Program-made: the position numbers and the translations under genes
The notes under the pieces: generated by a model
What the model was told of the DNA's origin: nothing
What the model saw: only the letters and a program-made list of their open reading frames with translations
Databases searched by the model: none
Part shown: positions 1-8,585 of the stretch, in pieces
Layout: every line of letters begins with the position of its first letter
Numbering within the stretch: the first letter of the stretch is position 1
Source of the DNA: Actinomycetota bacterium
Lineage (GTDB): Bacteria > Actinomycetota > Actinomycetes > Streptosporangiales > Streptosporangiaceae
Reading direction: 5' to 3'
Assembly (NCBI GenBank): GCA_019240215.1
Contig: JAFAYQ010000066.1
Location: forward strand, 1 to 37,433
DNA length: 37,433 nt

Positions 1-5
1 TGACC

Positions 6-1802
6 GTGTACGCCCCGGACCTGGACGAGCCGGACGGGGACGGCGAGGGCTCCGGCACCGGCCAGGCGCCCGATGCGGCCTCCACCGCGTCCGCGCTGGT
101 GCTGGCGGCCGAGCGGGACCGGCTGGCGCGGGCGCTGCGCGACACCCACCGGCAGCTGGCCACGGCCGAATCGCAGATGCAGGCGATGAAGCGCTCGGCC
201 ACCCTGCAGCTGGGCCAGGCCATCGTCGCGGCGGCCAAGCGGCCCTGGATCGGCGGCCCGCGGCTGCCCCGGCACCTGTACCGGATGTGGCGGGAGGGCC
301 GCGCGGTCCGGTCGGCCGCCAGCGCCCAGGGCGACGGGTTCCGGTCCGAGGACGAGGCCCGCTGGGCCCGGATCCTGGAGGACGCCGGGGCCGGGGCGGC
401 TGGCGACCGGTTCCTGGCCGCCTACACGGTGCCCGGCCTGGCCTGGTCGTCGTCGGCCCGGGCGGACGGTGAGGACCTGGCCGACGGGCTGGTGGTGGCC
501 GGGGTGCTGACCGACACCAGCTGCGCCGCGCTGGCTCCTGACGCCACCGCCGAGCAGCTGCTGCCCCACGACGCGCCGTTCGTGCTGGAAGGCTCGGGCG
601 CCGACCTGGTGCTGATCGAGGCGGCGGCGCTGCTGCCCGGGGGCGCCTGGGCGCACGCGGGCGACCCGGCCGCGACCGACCGGGGGCGGCGGCTGGCCGA
701 CCTGATCGACCTGGCCCGGGCACTCGGCAAGCCGGTCATCTTCCTCCGCAACGCGCCCTCCTACCTGATGCCCTACCTGGACTGGCTGGGCACCTACTGC
801 GACGCGGTGGTGGACGGCGGCCTGGGGGTGCAGCTGGCCCGGTTCAACCCCATCGACCTGCCCGCCGAGCGGGACCAGACCCCGGTGTACGCGGCCGCCC
901 GGGACGAGCGCGAACGGCCCGCCACCAAACGGCTGCTGGACGAGGTGACCGGGGGCGAGGAGGCCGGGCCGGGCTCGGTCCGGGTCATCGGCGCCCCCAC
1001 CTGGCGCTCCGCGCCGGCCGTGTACCGCGAGCACGCGGTGTTCCTGGCCGCCACCGACGAACAGGCCCGTGAGCAGCTGGCCTGCGGCGCCCGGGCGGTC
1101 GGCCCGGTGACCGCGCTGCTGGACGGGGCGGCCGGGCGCGAGCTGGCGGCCGCCGCCGAGGCCGGCCCGCGCCGTCTGGCCGAGATCAAGGCGGTGCTGC
1201 ACGACCTGTTCGAGACCCAGGCCACCCCGGTCCGGCTGGCCGAGCTGAGCGCCAAGGTGGGCCTGCCGCCGCGGCCGGTTCCCGGCCGCCGGGTGGCGGT
1301 GCTGGCCGGGCTGCGGGACCCGGGCGACGCCGGCCTGCTGGCCGACAGCGTGCTCAGCCAGCGGCTGCGGCCGGCCGAGGTCGTGGTCTGGCTCGACGGC
1401 GCCCAGCCGGGGTCGGCGGCCGCGCTCGACCCGCTCAAGGCCGAGGGCGTCGCCGTCACCGTGGTGACCGGCACCGGCCTGGCCGCCGCGGCCCGGTCGG
1501 CCACCGCGCCGTGGGCCGCGCGCTGGGCACCAGGTACCAGCTACCCGCCGTCGTGGCTGCTGGAACTGATGTGCGCGCTGGAGTGCTCGCGGGCCGACGC
1601 GGCCGGCCAGGTGCCCGGCGCCGACTACGTGTTCACCGACGCCCTCGACCCGGCCGTGGCCCGGACCGAGCTGTTCCGGGACGGGGCGCCGCCCGCGTCG
1701 GCCTGGGGGCGCCGGGGTCTGCGGCTGTTCGCGGTCGCCCCCACGGCCGTCCCCACGGCGGCCGTCACGGCCGCCGCCACGAGTGAGAAGGAGCAGGCCT
1801 GA
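6..1802 (+). CDS. Coiled-coil protein with degenerate GT-A glycosyltransferase module (5' edge cut)
   Basis: About 598 residues. Residues 30-75 are charged and heptad-like, followed by a basic stretch (GGPRLPRHLYRMWREGR) typical of the linker before the catalytic part in actinobacterial surface-glycan glycosyltransferases. The middle (about 150-330) has alternating beta/alpha pattern with a PVIFLRNAPSYL strand. The C-terminus (about 430-590) resembles a GT2 N-terminal fold (RRVAVLAGLRDPGDAGLLADS, then QRLRPAEVVVWLDG) but I see no clear DXD metal site, so it may be inactive or structural. The first visible start is GTG at 6, but the bases before it read xTG-ACC-GTG, so the natural start may lie one base outside the window. 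It ends in TGATG shared with the next gene, so the two are translationally coupled. Assignment to glycan assembly rests mainly on context. Confidence 0.7.
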   Translation: MYAPDLDEPDGDGEGSGTGQAPDAASTASALVLAAERDRLARALRDTHRQLATAESQMQAMKRSATLQLGQAIVAAAKRPWIGGPRLPRHLYRMWREGRAVRSAASAQGDGFRSEDEARWARILEDAGAGAAGDRFLAAYTVPGLAWSSSARADGEDLADGLVVAGVLTDTSCAALAPDATAEQLLPHDAPFVLEGSGADLVLIEAAALLPGGAWAHAGDPAATDRGRRLADLIDLARALGKPVIFLRNAPSYLMPYLDWLGTYCDAVVDGGLGVQLARFNPIDLPAERDQTPVYAAARDERERPATKRLLDEVTGGEEAGPGSVRVIGAPTWRSAPAVYREHAVFLAATDEQAREQLACGARAVGPVTALLDGAAGRELAAAAEAGPRRLAEIKAVLHDLFETQATPVRLAELSAKVGLPPRPVPGRRVAVLAGLRDPGDAGLLADSVLSQRLRPAEVVVWLDGAQPGSAAALDPLKAEGVAVTVVTGTGLAAAARSATAPWAARWAPGTSYPPSWLLELMCALECSRADAAGQVPGADYVFTDALDPAVARTELFRDGAPPASAWGRRGLRLFAVAPTAVPTAAVTAAATSEKEQA

Positions 1803-4078
1803 TGCCCGCGCGGTCCGCCCTGGTCTACGGGGACGTCAACCTCAACCTGATCGACGGGTCGGCGATCTGGGTCCAGTCGATGGTGCTGGCCCTGTCCCGC
1901 GCGGGCTGCGAGGTCACGCTGGTGGTCAAGGCCCCGGTGCAGACCGACCGGCTGATCGCCCCGCTCGACGGCCAGCCCGGGGTCACGATCCGGCGGCCCG
2001 CCGAGGAAGCGCTGCTGGCCGGCATCGGCCCCAACGGGATGACCCCCAAGCAGGCGTCGCAGGTGCTGAGCGCGGTCGACGCCGAGCGGGCGGCTGGGGC
2101 GGCCGGTGCCCGCCACGACATCGTGGTGCTGCGCGGGCGGCGGCTGGTCGACCAGGTGGTCACCGACGACGACTTCCGCGGCCGCCTGTGGACCTACCTG
2201 ACCGACATCCCGCAGTCGATACCGGAGATGACCCCGGAGGCGGTCAGCTGGCTGGCCGGGGTGGCCGACGCCTCGCAGTACGTGCTCTGCCAGACCGAGG
2301 AGCTGCGCTGCTTCCTGGAGGGCAGCGTGCCCGCCGCCTGCGGCAAGTGCGTGCTGTTCCCGCCGGTGGTGCCGCCGGCGCCCGAGCTGACCGGCGAGCC
2401 GGCCGAGCCCAACGGGGTGCTGCGGCTGGTCTACACCGGCAAGTTCGCCCCCCGCTGGAACACCTACGAGATGACCCAGCTGCCCGCGCTGCTGGCCCAG
2501 CGCGGGGTCCGGGCCGAACTGCACATGGTGGGCGACAAGATCCACAACGACCCGGACGACCCCGGCTATAACCGGCGGATGCGGGACGCGCTCGGCGACC
2601 CCCCGGCCGACACCGGGACCGGCCCGCTGCCGGTCCCCGCCAACGGGGTGGTGTGGCACGGCGGCCACTCCCGCGAAGGCGCGATGCGGATCGCGGCCGC
2701 CGCCGACATCGGGCTCGGCTGGCGGCACCCGTCGCTGGACGCCAGCCTCGAGCTGTCCACCAAGGTGCTGGAGTTCGGCCTGCTCGGGCTGCCGGTCATC
2801 CTGAACCGGACGCCGATGCACGAGGCGCTGCTCGGGGCCGACTACCCGATGTTCGCCAAGGACCTGGACGACGTGGTGGCGATCGCCGAGAGCGCGGCCG
2901 CCGACCCGGCCGTGGTCAAGCTGGCCGCCAACCGGACGTCGGCCGCGGCCGCTGAGTACACGCTGGACAAGGCCTCGGAGCGGGTCCAGCGGTACCTGGA
3001 CGACGCGCTCCCCCGCAGCCAGGCACCCGCCAACGCCAAGACCCTCAAGGTCGCGGTGGCCGGGCACGACCTCAAGTTCTTCACCCCGCTGCTGGAGTAC
3101 CTGCGCGCCCAGGACGGCCTGGAGGTCCGGACCGATCACTGGATCTCGCTCGGCGAGCACGACGAGGAGGCCAGCCAGCGGATCTGCGACTGGGCCGACG
3201 TGGTGATCTGCGAATGGTGCGGCCCCAACGCGATCTGGTACAGCCAAAACAAGCGCAAGGGCACCCGGCTCATCGTCCGGCTGCACCGGTTCGAGCTGTT
3301 CGCCCGCTACCCGTACCGGGTCCAGATCAAGAACGTCGACCAGGTCGTCTGCGTGGACAAGTACTACGCGCAGCTCACCGCGGACAAGACCGGCTGGCCG
3401 GCCAGGAAGATCGTCGCGGTGCCGAACACGGTCCAGGTCAACCAGCTCGACCGGCCCAAGCTCGACGGCGCCCGGTTCGCACTCGGGATGGTCGGCATCG
3501 TGCCGTCCCGCAAGCGCATCGACCTGGCCCTCGACGTGCTCGAGGAGCTGCGCCGGGACGACGAGCGGTACATGCTCTACGTCAAGTCGGGCATGCCCTG
3601 GGACCACTGGTGGATCTGGCAGAAGCCGGAGGAGCGCGGGCACTACGCGGCCGCCCTGCACCGGATCCAGCGCTCGCCGCTGCTGCGCGGCGCGGTGGTG
3701 TTCGACCAGGCCGGCCGGGACGTCCCGGCCTGGCTCCGGCGGGTCGGGTTCGTGCTGTCGACCAGCGACGACGAGAGCTTCCACGTCGCCCCGGTCGAGG
3801 GCATGGTGTCCGGCGCGGTCCCGGTCGTCCGGCACTGGCCGGGGGCCGAGACCGTCTACGACACCCGCTGGATCCACGAGGACACGGCGGGCATGGCGGC
3901 CGCCATCGCCGCGCTCGACACCGACGAGAAGTGGCAGCAGGCCGCCGACCTGGCCAAGGCGCAGGCCAAGGAGATCTACAACCCGCGCACGGTGTTCCCG
4001 ACCTGGTACCGGCTGATGTCCGAGGACCTGCCGCCCGCCAGCTCGGTGGCCCGGTTCTCGCTTCCTGGCATGCCCTGA
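1802..4078 (+). CDS. Tandem GT-B (GT4-type) double glycosyltransferase
   Basis: 758 residues containing two GT-B glycosyltransferase units in one chain. Unit 1 (about 1-400) begins with a Rossmann-type segment (SALVYGDVNLNLIDGSAIWV), and its C-terminal domain shows LVYTGKFAPRWN and a nucleotide-sugar-binding pattern (STKVLEFGLLGLPVILN). Unit 2 (about 412-758) restarts with LKVAVAGHDLKFFTPLLEYL, then RLIVRLHRFE, FALGMVGIVPSRKRIDLAL and the late ESFHVAPVEGMVSGAVPVV motif of GT4 enzymes. Such enzymes transfer sugars to lipid-linked or surface glycans at the cytoplasmic face of the membrane. ATG overlaps the upstream stop by one base, and AAGGAG at 1788-1793 lies eight bases before it, so the start is secure. 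The next gene follows after seven bases. Donor and acceptor cannot be read from sequence. Confidence 0.85.
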   Translation: MPARSALVYGDVNLNLIDGSAIWVQSMVLALSRAGCEVTLVVKAPVQTDRLIAPLDGQPGVTIRRPAEEALLAGIGPNGMTPKQASQVLSAVDAERAAGAAGARHDIVVLRGRRLVDQVVTDDDFRGRLWTYLTDIPQSIPEMTPEAVSWLAGVADASQYVLCQTEELRCFLEGSVPAACGKCVLFPPVVPPAPELTGEPAEPNGVLRLVYTGKFAPRWNTYEMTQLPALLAQRGVRAELHMVGDKIHNDPDDPGYNRRMRDALGDPPADTGTGPLPVPANGVVWHGGHSREGAMRIAAAADIGLGWRHPSLDASLELSTKVLEFGLLGLPVILNRTPMHEALLGADYPMFAKDLDDVVAIAESAAADPAVVKLAANRTSAAAAEYTLDKASERVQRYLDDALPRSQAPANAKTLKVAVAGHDLKFFTPLLEYLRAQDGLEVRTDHWISLGEHDEEASQRICDWADVVICEWCGPNAIWYSQNKRKGTRLIVRLHRFELFARYPYRVQIKNVDQVVCVDKYYAQLTADKTGWPARKIVAVPNTVQVNQLDRPKLDGARFALGMVGIVPSRKRIDLALDVLEELRRDDERYMLYVKSGMPWDHWWIWQKPEERGHYAAALHRIQRSPLLRGAVVFDQAGRDVPAWLRRVGFVLSTSDDESFHVAPVEGMVSGAVPVVRHWPGAETVYDTRWIHEDTAGMAAAIAALDTDEKWQQAADLAKAQAKEIYNPRTVFPTWYRLMSEDLPPASSVARFSLPGMP

Positions 4079-4085
4079 CGGCGGC

Positions 4086-5741
4086 ATGTACTTCACGCTG
4101 GCGGTCTCGGGTCCGGACGCCGCGGCCTGCGCGGAGCTGACCCGGCGGGCCTGCGCGGCCGACCTGCGGGCACTGCCCGTGCCGGGGCCGGGCCGGGTGG
4201 CCTGGCGAGCCCCGAACGGCCGGGCGGCCCTGCTGGTCTGGGGTACCGGCGCGCCTCCGGGGTACGTGTCCCGCTCGGCCGCAGGGACGATCCGGGTCAG
4301 CGACGAGGCCGGTGGCGCGGTGTCCGTGGCCACCGGCGTGTGCCGGGTCGACCCGGTGTACCTCGCCCGGGCCGGGCGGGCCGTGGTGCTGTCGGACCGG
4401 GCCAGCTGGGCGGCGGCCGTGACCGGGAAGCTGAGCAGCCCCGATCCGCTGCTGTACGCAGGGGTGCTCGGGCCCGGTTACCCGCTGGGCGCGGTCACCC
4501 CGTTCGCTGGGGTCCGGGCGCTGGCGCCGGGCGCGTCCGGCCGGGCCGTGGCCGGGGTGTTCACCGAGGAGCGGCGGCCGCCGCTGACCGAGCCGGGCGT
4601 CGGCGGCGCGGCGGGTGCCGCCCGCACAGCGGCCGCCCTGGTCGAGGCGGTCACCCCGCTGCGCGACGCCGGGCGGCCGGTCGAGCTGAGCCTGACCGGC
4701 GGCAAGGACAGCCGGCTGATCGCGGCCGCGCTGGCGGTGGCCAAGGTACCCACCCGGGCCCGGACCTACGGGTTCGCCGACCACCCGGACGTGCTGGTGG
4801 CCGCCCAGGTCGCCCGCGAGCTGGGCCTCGAGCACGAGGTCGCCGAGCCGAAGACGTCAGCATCGGGTTCAGGCGACGCGGCGGCGGTCCAGGAGGTCGA
4901 CGTGCTGGCCCGGCTGCGGGCCGGGGTGCTGGTGGCCGACGGGATGCTGTCCGCGTTCGAGAACGTCGGCCGCCCCGACCCCGACCCGAGCGAGGCGGCC
5001 ATCGCCATCGGCGGCCACGGCGGTGAGCTGCTGCGGGGTGGCTACGCCAAGCTGATCCCGGGTTCGGCCGCCCGGCGGGCGGCGGCCTCGGCCGAGATGT
5101 TCCGGCGGCTGACCATGCGCCGGGTCCCGCTGCTGCGGGCCCGCGGGCGCGGTTCGTACCTGGCTACGCTGGCGCCCTGGGTGGCGGCCGTGGGCGCGCG
5201 GCCGGCCCGCGCTCTGGACGACTTCTACCTGGTCAACCGGGCGGGCCGGTGGTCGGCGGCCGCCCGCCAGGCCTACGCCATCCGGTCGGTACTGGCGCAG
5301 CCGTTCTTCGACGACCAGGTGGTACGGGCCGCCCGGGCGGTCCCGCTGGCCGAACGGCTCGACGACCGGCTGGTCCGGGGCGCGATCCGGTCGCTGCACG
5401 CGCCGCTGGCCGACCTGCCGCTGGCGGCCGACAAGTGGAAGTGCCCGCCCCCGGTCGAGCCGGTGGTGGGCGGGGCCGCCCCGGGCGGCCGGGGCCGCTT
5501 CGACTGGCGGCGCGCTTACGGCGACGAGGTGGCGGCGTTCCTGCGTGACTACGTCCTGGGCGCCGGGGAGTTGTTCTCGATCGTCAGCCGCCCGGCGGCC
5601 GAGAAGCTGCTGCGGCTCCCCCACACCGACCCGACCACGGTGTGGGCGCTGGCCACGCTGGCCGCCTTGAGGTCCGGCGACTGGCTCAACGCGCGCGACC
5701 CGGAGGGCCAGACCTTCGCCATCCCGGTCCCCGCGGCCTAG
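4086..5741 (+). CDS. Asparagine synthetase-like enzyme lacking the glutaminase cysteine
   Basis: 551 residues with the two-part layout of class-B asparagine synthetases. The N-terminal half (about 1-185) keeps the fold markers of the class-II amidotransferase domain (DPVYLARAGRAVVLSDRASW; YPLGAVTPFAGVRAL) but starts Met-Tyr-Phe, so the catalytic Cys2 needed to release ammonia from glutamine is absent. The C-terminal half has the ATP-pyrophosphatase P-loop, here LTGGKDSRLI near residues 198-207 (usual SGGxDS), which activates a carboxylate as its adenylate. Loss of Cys2 is known in beta-lactam synthetases and lasso-peptide cyclases, so this enzyme probably uses free ammonia or an amine nucleophile. 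Lying seven bases after two glycosyltransferase genes, it may amidate or aminoacylate a glycan or its precursor. No lasso-peptide precursor, protease or RRE gene is visible. Substrate unknown. Confidence 0.82.
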   Translation: MYFTLAVSGPDAAACAELTRRACAADLRALPVPGPGRVAWRAPNGRAALLVWGTGAPPGYVSRSAAGTIRVSDEAGGAVSVATGVCRVDPVYLARAGRAVVLSDRASWAAAVTGKLSSPDPLLYAGVLGPGYPLGAVTPFAGVRALAPGASGRAVAGVFTEERRPPLTEPGVGGAAGAARTAAALVEAVTPLRDAGRPVELSLTGGKDSRLIAAALAVAKVPTRARTYGFADHPDVLVAAQVARELGLEHEVAEPKTSASGSGDAAAVQEVDVLARLRAGVLVADGMLSAFENVGRPDPDPSEAAIAIGGHGGELLRGGYAKLIPGSAARRAAASAEMFRRLTMRRVPLLRARGRGSYLATLAPWVAAVGARPARALDDFYLVNRAGRWSAAARQAYAIRSVLAQPFFDDQVVRAARAVPLAERLDDRLVRGAIRSLHAPLADLPLAADKWKCPPPVEPVVGGAAPGGRGRFDWRRAYGDEVAAFLRDYVLGAGELFSIVSRPAAEKLLRLPHTDPTTVWALATLAALRSGDWLNARDPEGQTFAIPVPAA

Positions 5742-5749
5742 ATATTCCG

Positions 5750-5778
5750 TTGGCTGGACGGCGGGGCCGCCGGATACT
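5750..5778 (+). promoter_or_regulatory. Candidate leaderless sigma-70 promoter for the DUF3995 gene
   Basis: TTGGCT (5750-5755), a 17-base spacer and GATACT (5773-5778) form a good housekeeping promoter. Only six bases separate the -10 box from the GTG start at 5785, the usual geometry for leaderless actinobacterial transcripts, and no Shine-Dalgarno sequence is present. It would uncouple this gene from the glycan operon that ends at 5741. Confidence 0.5.
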
Positions 5779-5784
5779 TGGCGG

Positions 5785-6306
5785 GTGACGGGCCGGGGGA
5801 CGATCGCCGCTTACGCAGCCGCCGTGGTCGCGTTCGGGTACGCGGCGGTGAGCTTGTACTGGGCGGCCTGCGGGCGGGGGCTGCTGAGTACGATCGGCGG
5901 TTACGCCGAACAGGCGGCCTCGTCGGGCGGGGCCGGGGCGACCGCGCTCGGCCTAGCCGACGTGGTGGCCAAGGTGGTGGGCGGGCTGCTGGCGCTGGCG
6001 CTGGTGCAGCGCTGGGGCCGGGCCATCCCCCAGCGCGGGCTGCTGATCGTGGCCTCGGCCGCCAGCGTGCTGCTGGTGGTCTACGGCGGGCTCTACGTGC
6101 TGGCCGGCGCCCTGGTGCTGGCGAACGTCGTCCACCCGGCCGGGACCGTGGACCGGACCGCGCTGCGCTGGCACACCGGAGTCTGGGACCTGTGGTTCCT
6201 GGTCTGGGGGATCCTGCTGGCGGTCGCCACCGTCAGCTGGTGGCGCTCCCAGCGGCGGGCGCGGCAGGCGGAGCTGCGCCCGGCCGGGGCTCAGCCGCGG
6301 CCGTAG
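5785..6306 (+). CDS. DUF3995-like four-helix membrane protein
   Basis: 173 residues. Four hydrophobic helices are evident: about 8-28, 55-77, 88-114 and 131-152. Their pattern (a Tyr/Trp-rich first helix, YAAVSLYWAACGRG, then a Gly-rich third helix and a final DLWFLVWGILLAVAT) resembles the DUF3995 family of small actinobacterial membrane proteins, for which no biochemical role is established. The C-terminus is basic and cytosolic by the positive-inside rule. GTG start chosen because it sits just after a good -10 box. The 3' end overlaps the convergent transporter gene by 16 bases. I infer no function from context. Confidence 0.72.
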   Translation: MTGRGTIAAYAAAVVAFGYAAVSLYWAACGRGLLSTIGGYAEQAASSGGAGATALGLADVVAKVVGGLLALALVQRWGRAIPQRGLLIVASAASVLLVVYGGLYVLAGALVLANVVHPAGTVDRTALRWHTGVWDLWFLVWGILLAVATVSWWRSQRRARQAELRPAGAQPRP

Positions 6307-7328
6307 CGGGCTTCGGCCCGCCAGAAGTAGACGATGCCGACGACCGCCGCGAACACCGCCCAGCCCACGCCGGCCACCCACAGCTCGGGCATCGTGACCT
6401 CGGGGCGGCAGAACGCCTGGGCGTGGTAGTCGGTCAGGTGGGCCTTGAAGTAGGCGCACACGTTCGCGTTGTACGGCTGGGAACCGGGCGCGTTGGTGCG
6501 CTGGCTCTTCATCACCGCCAGCCGCATCAGCGAGATGTAGACCGCGGCCGGGTTGAGCTGAAGCACGTCCTTGGACCAGAGCGGGAGCACGGCCGGCAGG
6601 CTGGCGATCGAGTACATGACGCCGCAGAAGTAGCGCCACACCCGGGTCAGGAACGGCACCAGCTGGCTGACGTCGTTGAGCTCGGCGCCGATGCGGGCGA
6701 TGATCAGGGCCGCGCCCACGTTGAACGTCGACTGCAGGATCAGCACCGGCACCGCCAGGAACCAGTACCAGGTCAGCGGCTCACCGTAGCCGAGCACGAA
6801 CGCGACCATCACCACCATGGACAGCAGCAGCTGCTGAAGCTCCACGATCGTGTAGGCCAGCGGCAGCGAGGCCCGCGGGAACTGCAAGGCCCTGATCAGC
6901 GACAGGTTGTTCGACATCACCCGCGACCCGGTCAGGATCGACCGCTCGGTGAAGGTGAAGATAAACACGCCGATGACCAGGTAGGGGATGTAGTGCTCGA
7001 TCCCCCGGTTGGCCTTGAACAAGATGCCGAAGATCAGGTAGTAGACCGCGCAGTTCAGCAGCGGGGTCAGCACCTGCCACACCTGGCCGAGACGCGCGTC
7101 GGTGTACATCGACACGTTCCGGGCGGTGGCGTAGGCCCAGATGAAGTGCCGCCGCTGCCACAGCTTGCCCACGTAGTCGAAGAACCCGGGCCGCTCGGCG
7201 CTCGGCTTCAGCCCGGCCCTGGTCGCCAGCTGAGCCAGCGGCTCGCTCGGCAGCGGCGTGGCGACCTTGGTGATGCCCTCGGCGTTCGCCAGGCTCCCAG
7301 GGGCGCTGAGCTGCGAACGATCAGCCAT
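6291..7328 (-). CDS. ABC-2 type polysaccharide/teichoic acid export permease (TagG/Wzm-like)
   Basis: 345 residues. A cytosolic N-terminus (about 1-65) ends in an amphipathic helix (FIWAYATARNVSMYTDARLG), the interface helix of O-antigen and teichoic acid exporters. About six transmembrane helices follow, with the family signature LGQVWQVLTPLLNCAVYYLIFG. An extracytoplasmic loop with an odd Cys/Pro-rich stretch lies between the fifth and sixth helices. Such permeases form a dimer that, with two ATPase subunits, moves lipid-linked glycans across the membrane. The ATG at 7328 is chosen because AAAGGA lies ten bases upstream; an in-frame GTG at 7358 would add ten residues. No ATPase (TagH/Wzt) gene is visible next to it. 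With the glycosyltransferases at 1-5.7 kb it points to export of a surface glycopolymer. Confidence 0.88.
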   Translation of the reverse strand: MADRSQLSAPGSLANAEGITKVATPLPSEPLAQLATRAGLKPSAERPGFFDYVGKLWQRRHFIWAYATARNVSMYTDARLGQVWQVLTPLLNCAVYYLIFGILFKANRGIEHYIPYLVIGVFIFTFTERSILTGSRVMSNNLSLIRALQFPRASLPLAYTIVELQQLLLSMVVMVAFVLGYGEPLTWYWFLAVPVLILQSTFNVGAALIIARIGAELNDVSQLVPFLTRVWRYFCGVMYSIASLPAVLPLWSKDVLQLNPAAVYISLMRLAVMKSQRTNAPGSQPYNANVCAYFKAHLTDYHAQAFCRPEVTMPELWVAGVGWAVFAAVVGIVYFWRAEARYGRG

Positions 7329-7424
7329 GAATTTGGTTTCCTTTGTGACCTGGAGCACGCGTTCCCGGCGCCAGACCTAACCAGGCGCCAGCCGACATTA
7401 CCGCACGGGCCGCTGGCCTGAGCG

Positions 7425-8585
7425 CTAGCGCAGGTGGCCGGTATCGTTCAGTGACCTAACGACCGCCGGGCCGTCACTGAACCAGTGGATCTCGTTCAGC
7501 GCGCCGACGTCCAGGTGCATCCGGTACATGGCCGCCGGCGGCGCCAGCAACGCCTCGGTCAGCAGCGTTTTGATCGGCGTCACGTGGCTGACCACTACCA
7601 CCGTCTCCTGCGGGTAGCGGTCCAGCAGCCGGGCCAGCGCCGCCCGGACCCGGACGCCGACCGTGGCGAAGCTCTCACCGCCGGGCGGGGCCACCTCGGG
7701 GTCGCTCAGCCAGGCGGTCACCTCGTCCGGCCAGCGCTGCTGGGCCTCGGCGAAGGTCAGGCCTTCCCAGGCCCCGAAGTCGGTCTCCCGCAGGTCGCCG
7801 TCGGTCATCACCGGGGCGCCGGTCGCCGCCGCCACCTCGGCCGCGGTCTGCCGGGCGCGCAGCAGCGGCGAGGTCACGATCACGTCCACCCCGCCCTGGG
7901 CCGCCAGCCGTTCCCCCGCCAGCTTGGCCTGGCGAACGCCGGTCTCGGTGAGCTCGATGTCGCCGAGGCCGGCGAACCGCCGCTCGGTCGACAGCGGAGT
8001 CTGCCCGTGCCGCAGCAGCAGCATGATCGTGGGCTGGCCCTGAGCCGCGCCCCAGCCCGTAGCCGGGGCATTCGCAGAAGAGGCATCCACAGCGGGGGCG
8101 GCGGTACGCTTCTTGCTGTTATCAGCGGCGGGCGGGACCGGCTTAGGGTCCGGGCGGCTCTTGCGGCTGGAACGCCCGGTAGCGGCGTCCATCGCCTCGT
8201 TGGCGAGCCGGTCGGCGTCCTTGTTCTGCTCGCGGGGCACCCAGGTGTAGGTCACCCGGCTGAACGAGCTGGCCACCTCGGCCGCCGTCGCCGCCAGCGG
8301 CTTCATGTCCGGATGCTTGACCTTCCAGCGGCCGGACATCTGCTCGACCACCAGCTTGGAGTCCATCCGGACTTCGACGTCGGCTCGCGGGTCGATCTCG
8401 GCGGCGGCCCGCAGCCCGGCGATCAGCCCGTTGTACTCGGCCACGTTGTTGGTGGTGGTGCCGAGCGACTCGGACCGCTCGGCCAGCACGATGCCGGTCT
8501 CCACGTCCCGGACCAGCGCCCCGTAGCCGGCCGGCCCGGGGTTGCCGCGTGAGCCACCGTCCGCTTCAACGATGAACCGGGGCAT
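7425..8585 (-). CDS. Bifunctional RNase HI / histidine (acid) phosphatase
   Basis: 386 residues in two enzymes. Residues 1-135 are RNase HI, which cuts the RNA strand of RNA-DNA hybrids; the four acidic metal ligands are visible as D9 (EADGG), E50 (VAEYNG), D75 (RMDSK) and D125 (KDADRLANE). A Lys/Pro/Ala linker (135-185) leads to a histidine phosphatase of the CobC/GpmB type with R192-H193-G194 (LLLRHGQT), GGESFATVG and a second histidine in VVVVSHVTPIK. The same fusion is known in Mycobacterium (Rv2228c), where the phosphatase half has been linked to alpha-ribazole phosphate hydrolysis in cobalamin synthesis. The ATG at 8585 is chosen because the protein must begin MPRFIVEADGG and because it overlaps the upstream TGA by one base. 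An in-frame extension to 8636 has no family support. Confidence 0.93.
   Translation of the reverse strand: MPRFIVEADGGSRGNPGPAGYGALVRDVETGIVLAERSESLGTTTNNVAEYNGLIAGLRAAAEIDPRADVEVRMDSKLVVEQMSGRWKVKHPDMKPLAATAAEVASSFSRVTYTWVPREQNKDADRLANEAMDAATGRSSRKSRPDPKPVPPAADNSKKRTAAPAVDASSANAPATGWGAAQGQPTIMLLLRHGQTPLSTERRFAGLGDIELTETGVRQAKLAGERLAAQGGVDVIVTSPLLRARQTAAEVAAATGAPVMTDGDLRETDFGAWEGLTFAEAQQRWPDEVTAWLSDPEVAPPGGESFATVGVRVRAALARLLDRYPQETVVVVSHVTPIKTLLTEALLAPPAAMYRMHLDVGALNEIHWFSDGPAVVRSLNDTGHLR

Noticed and set aside
1625..4333. 902-codon minus-strand open frame
   Set aside because: It is antisense to two clear glycosyltransferase genes, its translation is low-complexity (runs of Gly, Arg, Pro, Asp, His, Val) and has no family resemblance. 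Long antisense frames are normal at this GC content.
4086..5741. Lasso-peptide cyclase
   Set aside because: No precursor peptide, leader peptidase or RRE gene nearby; the context is glycan synthesis.
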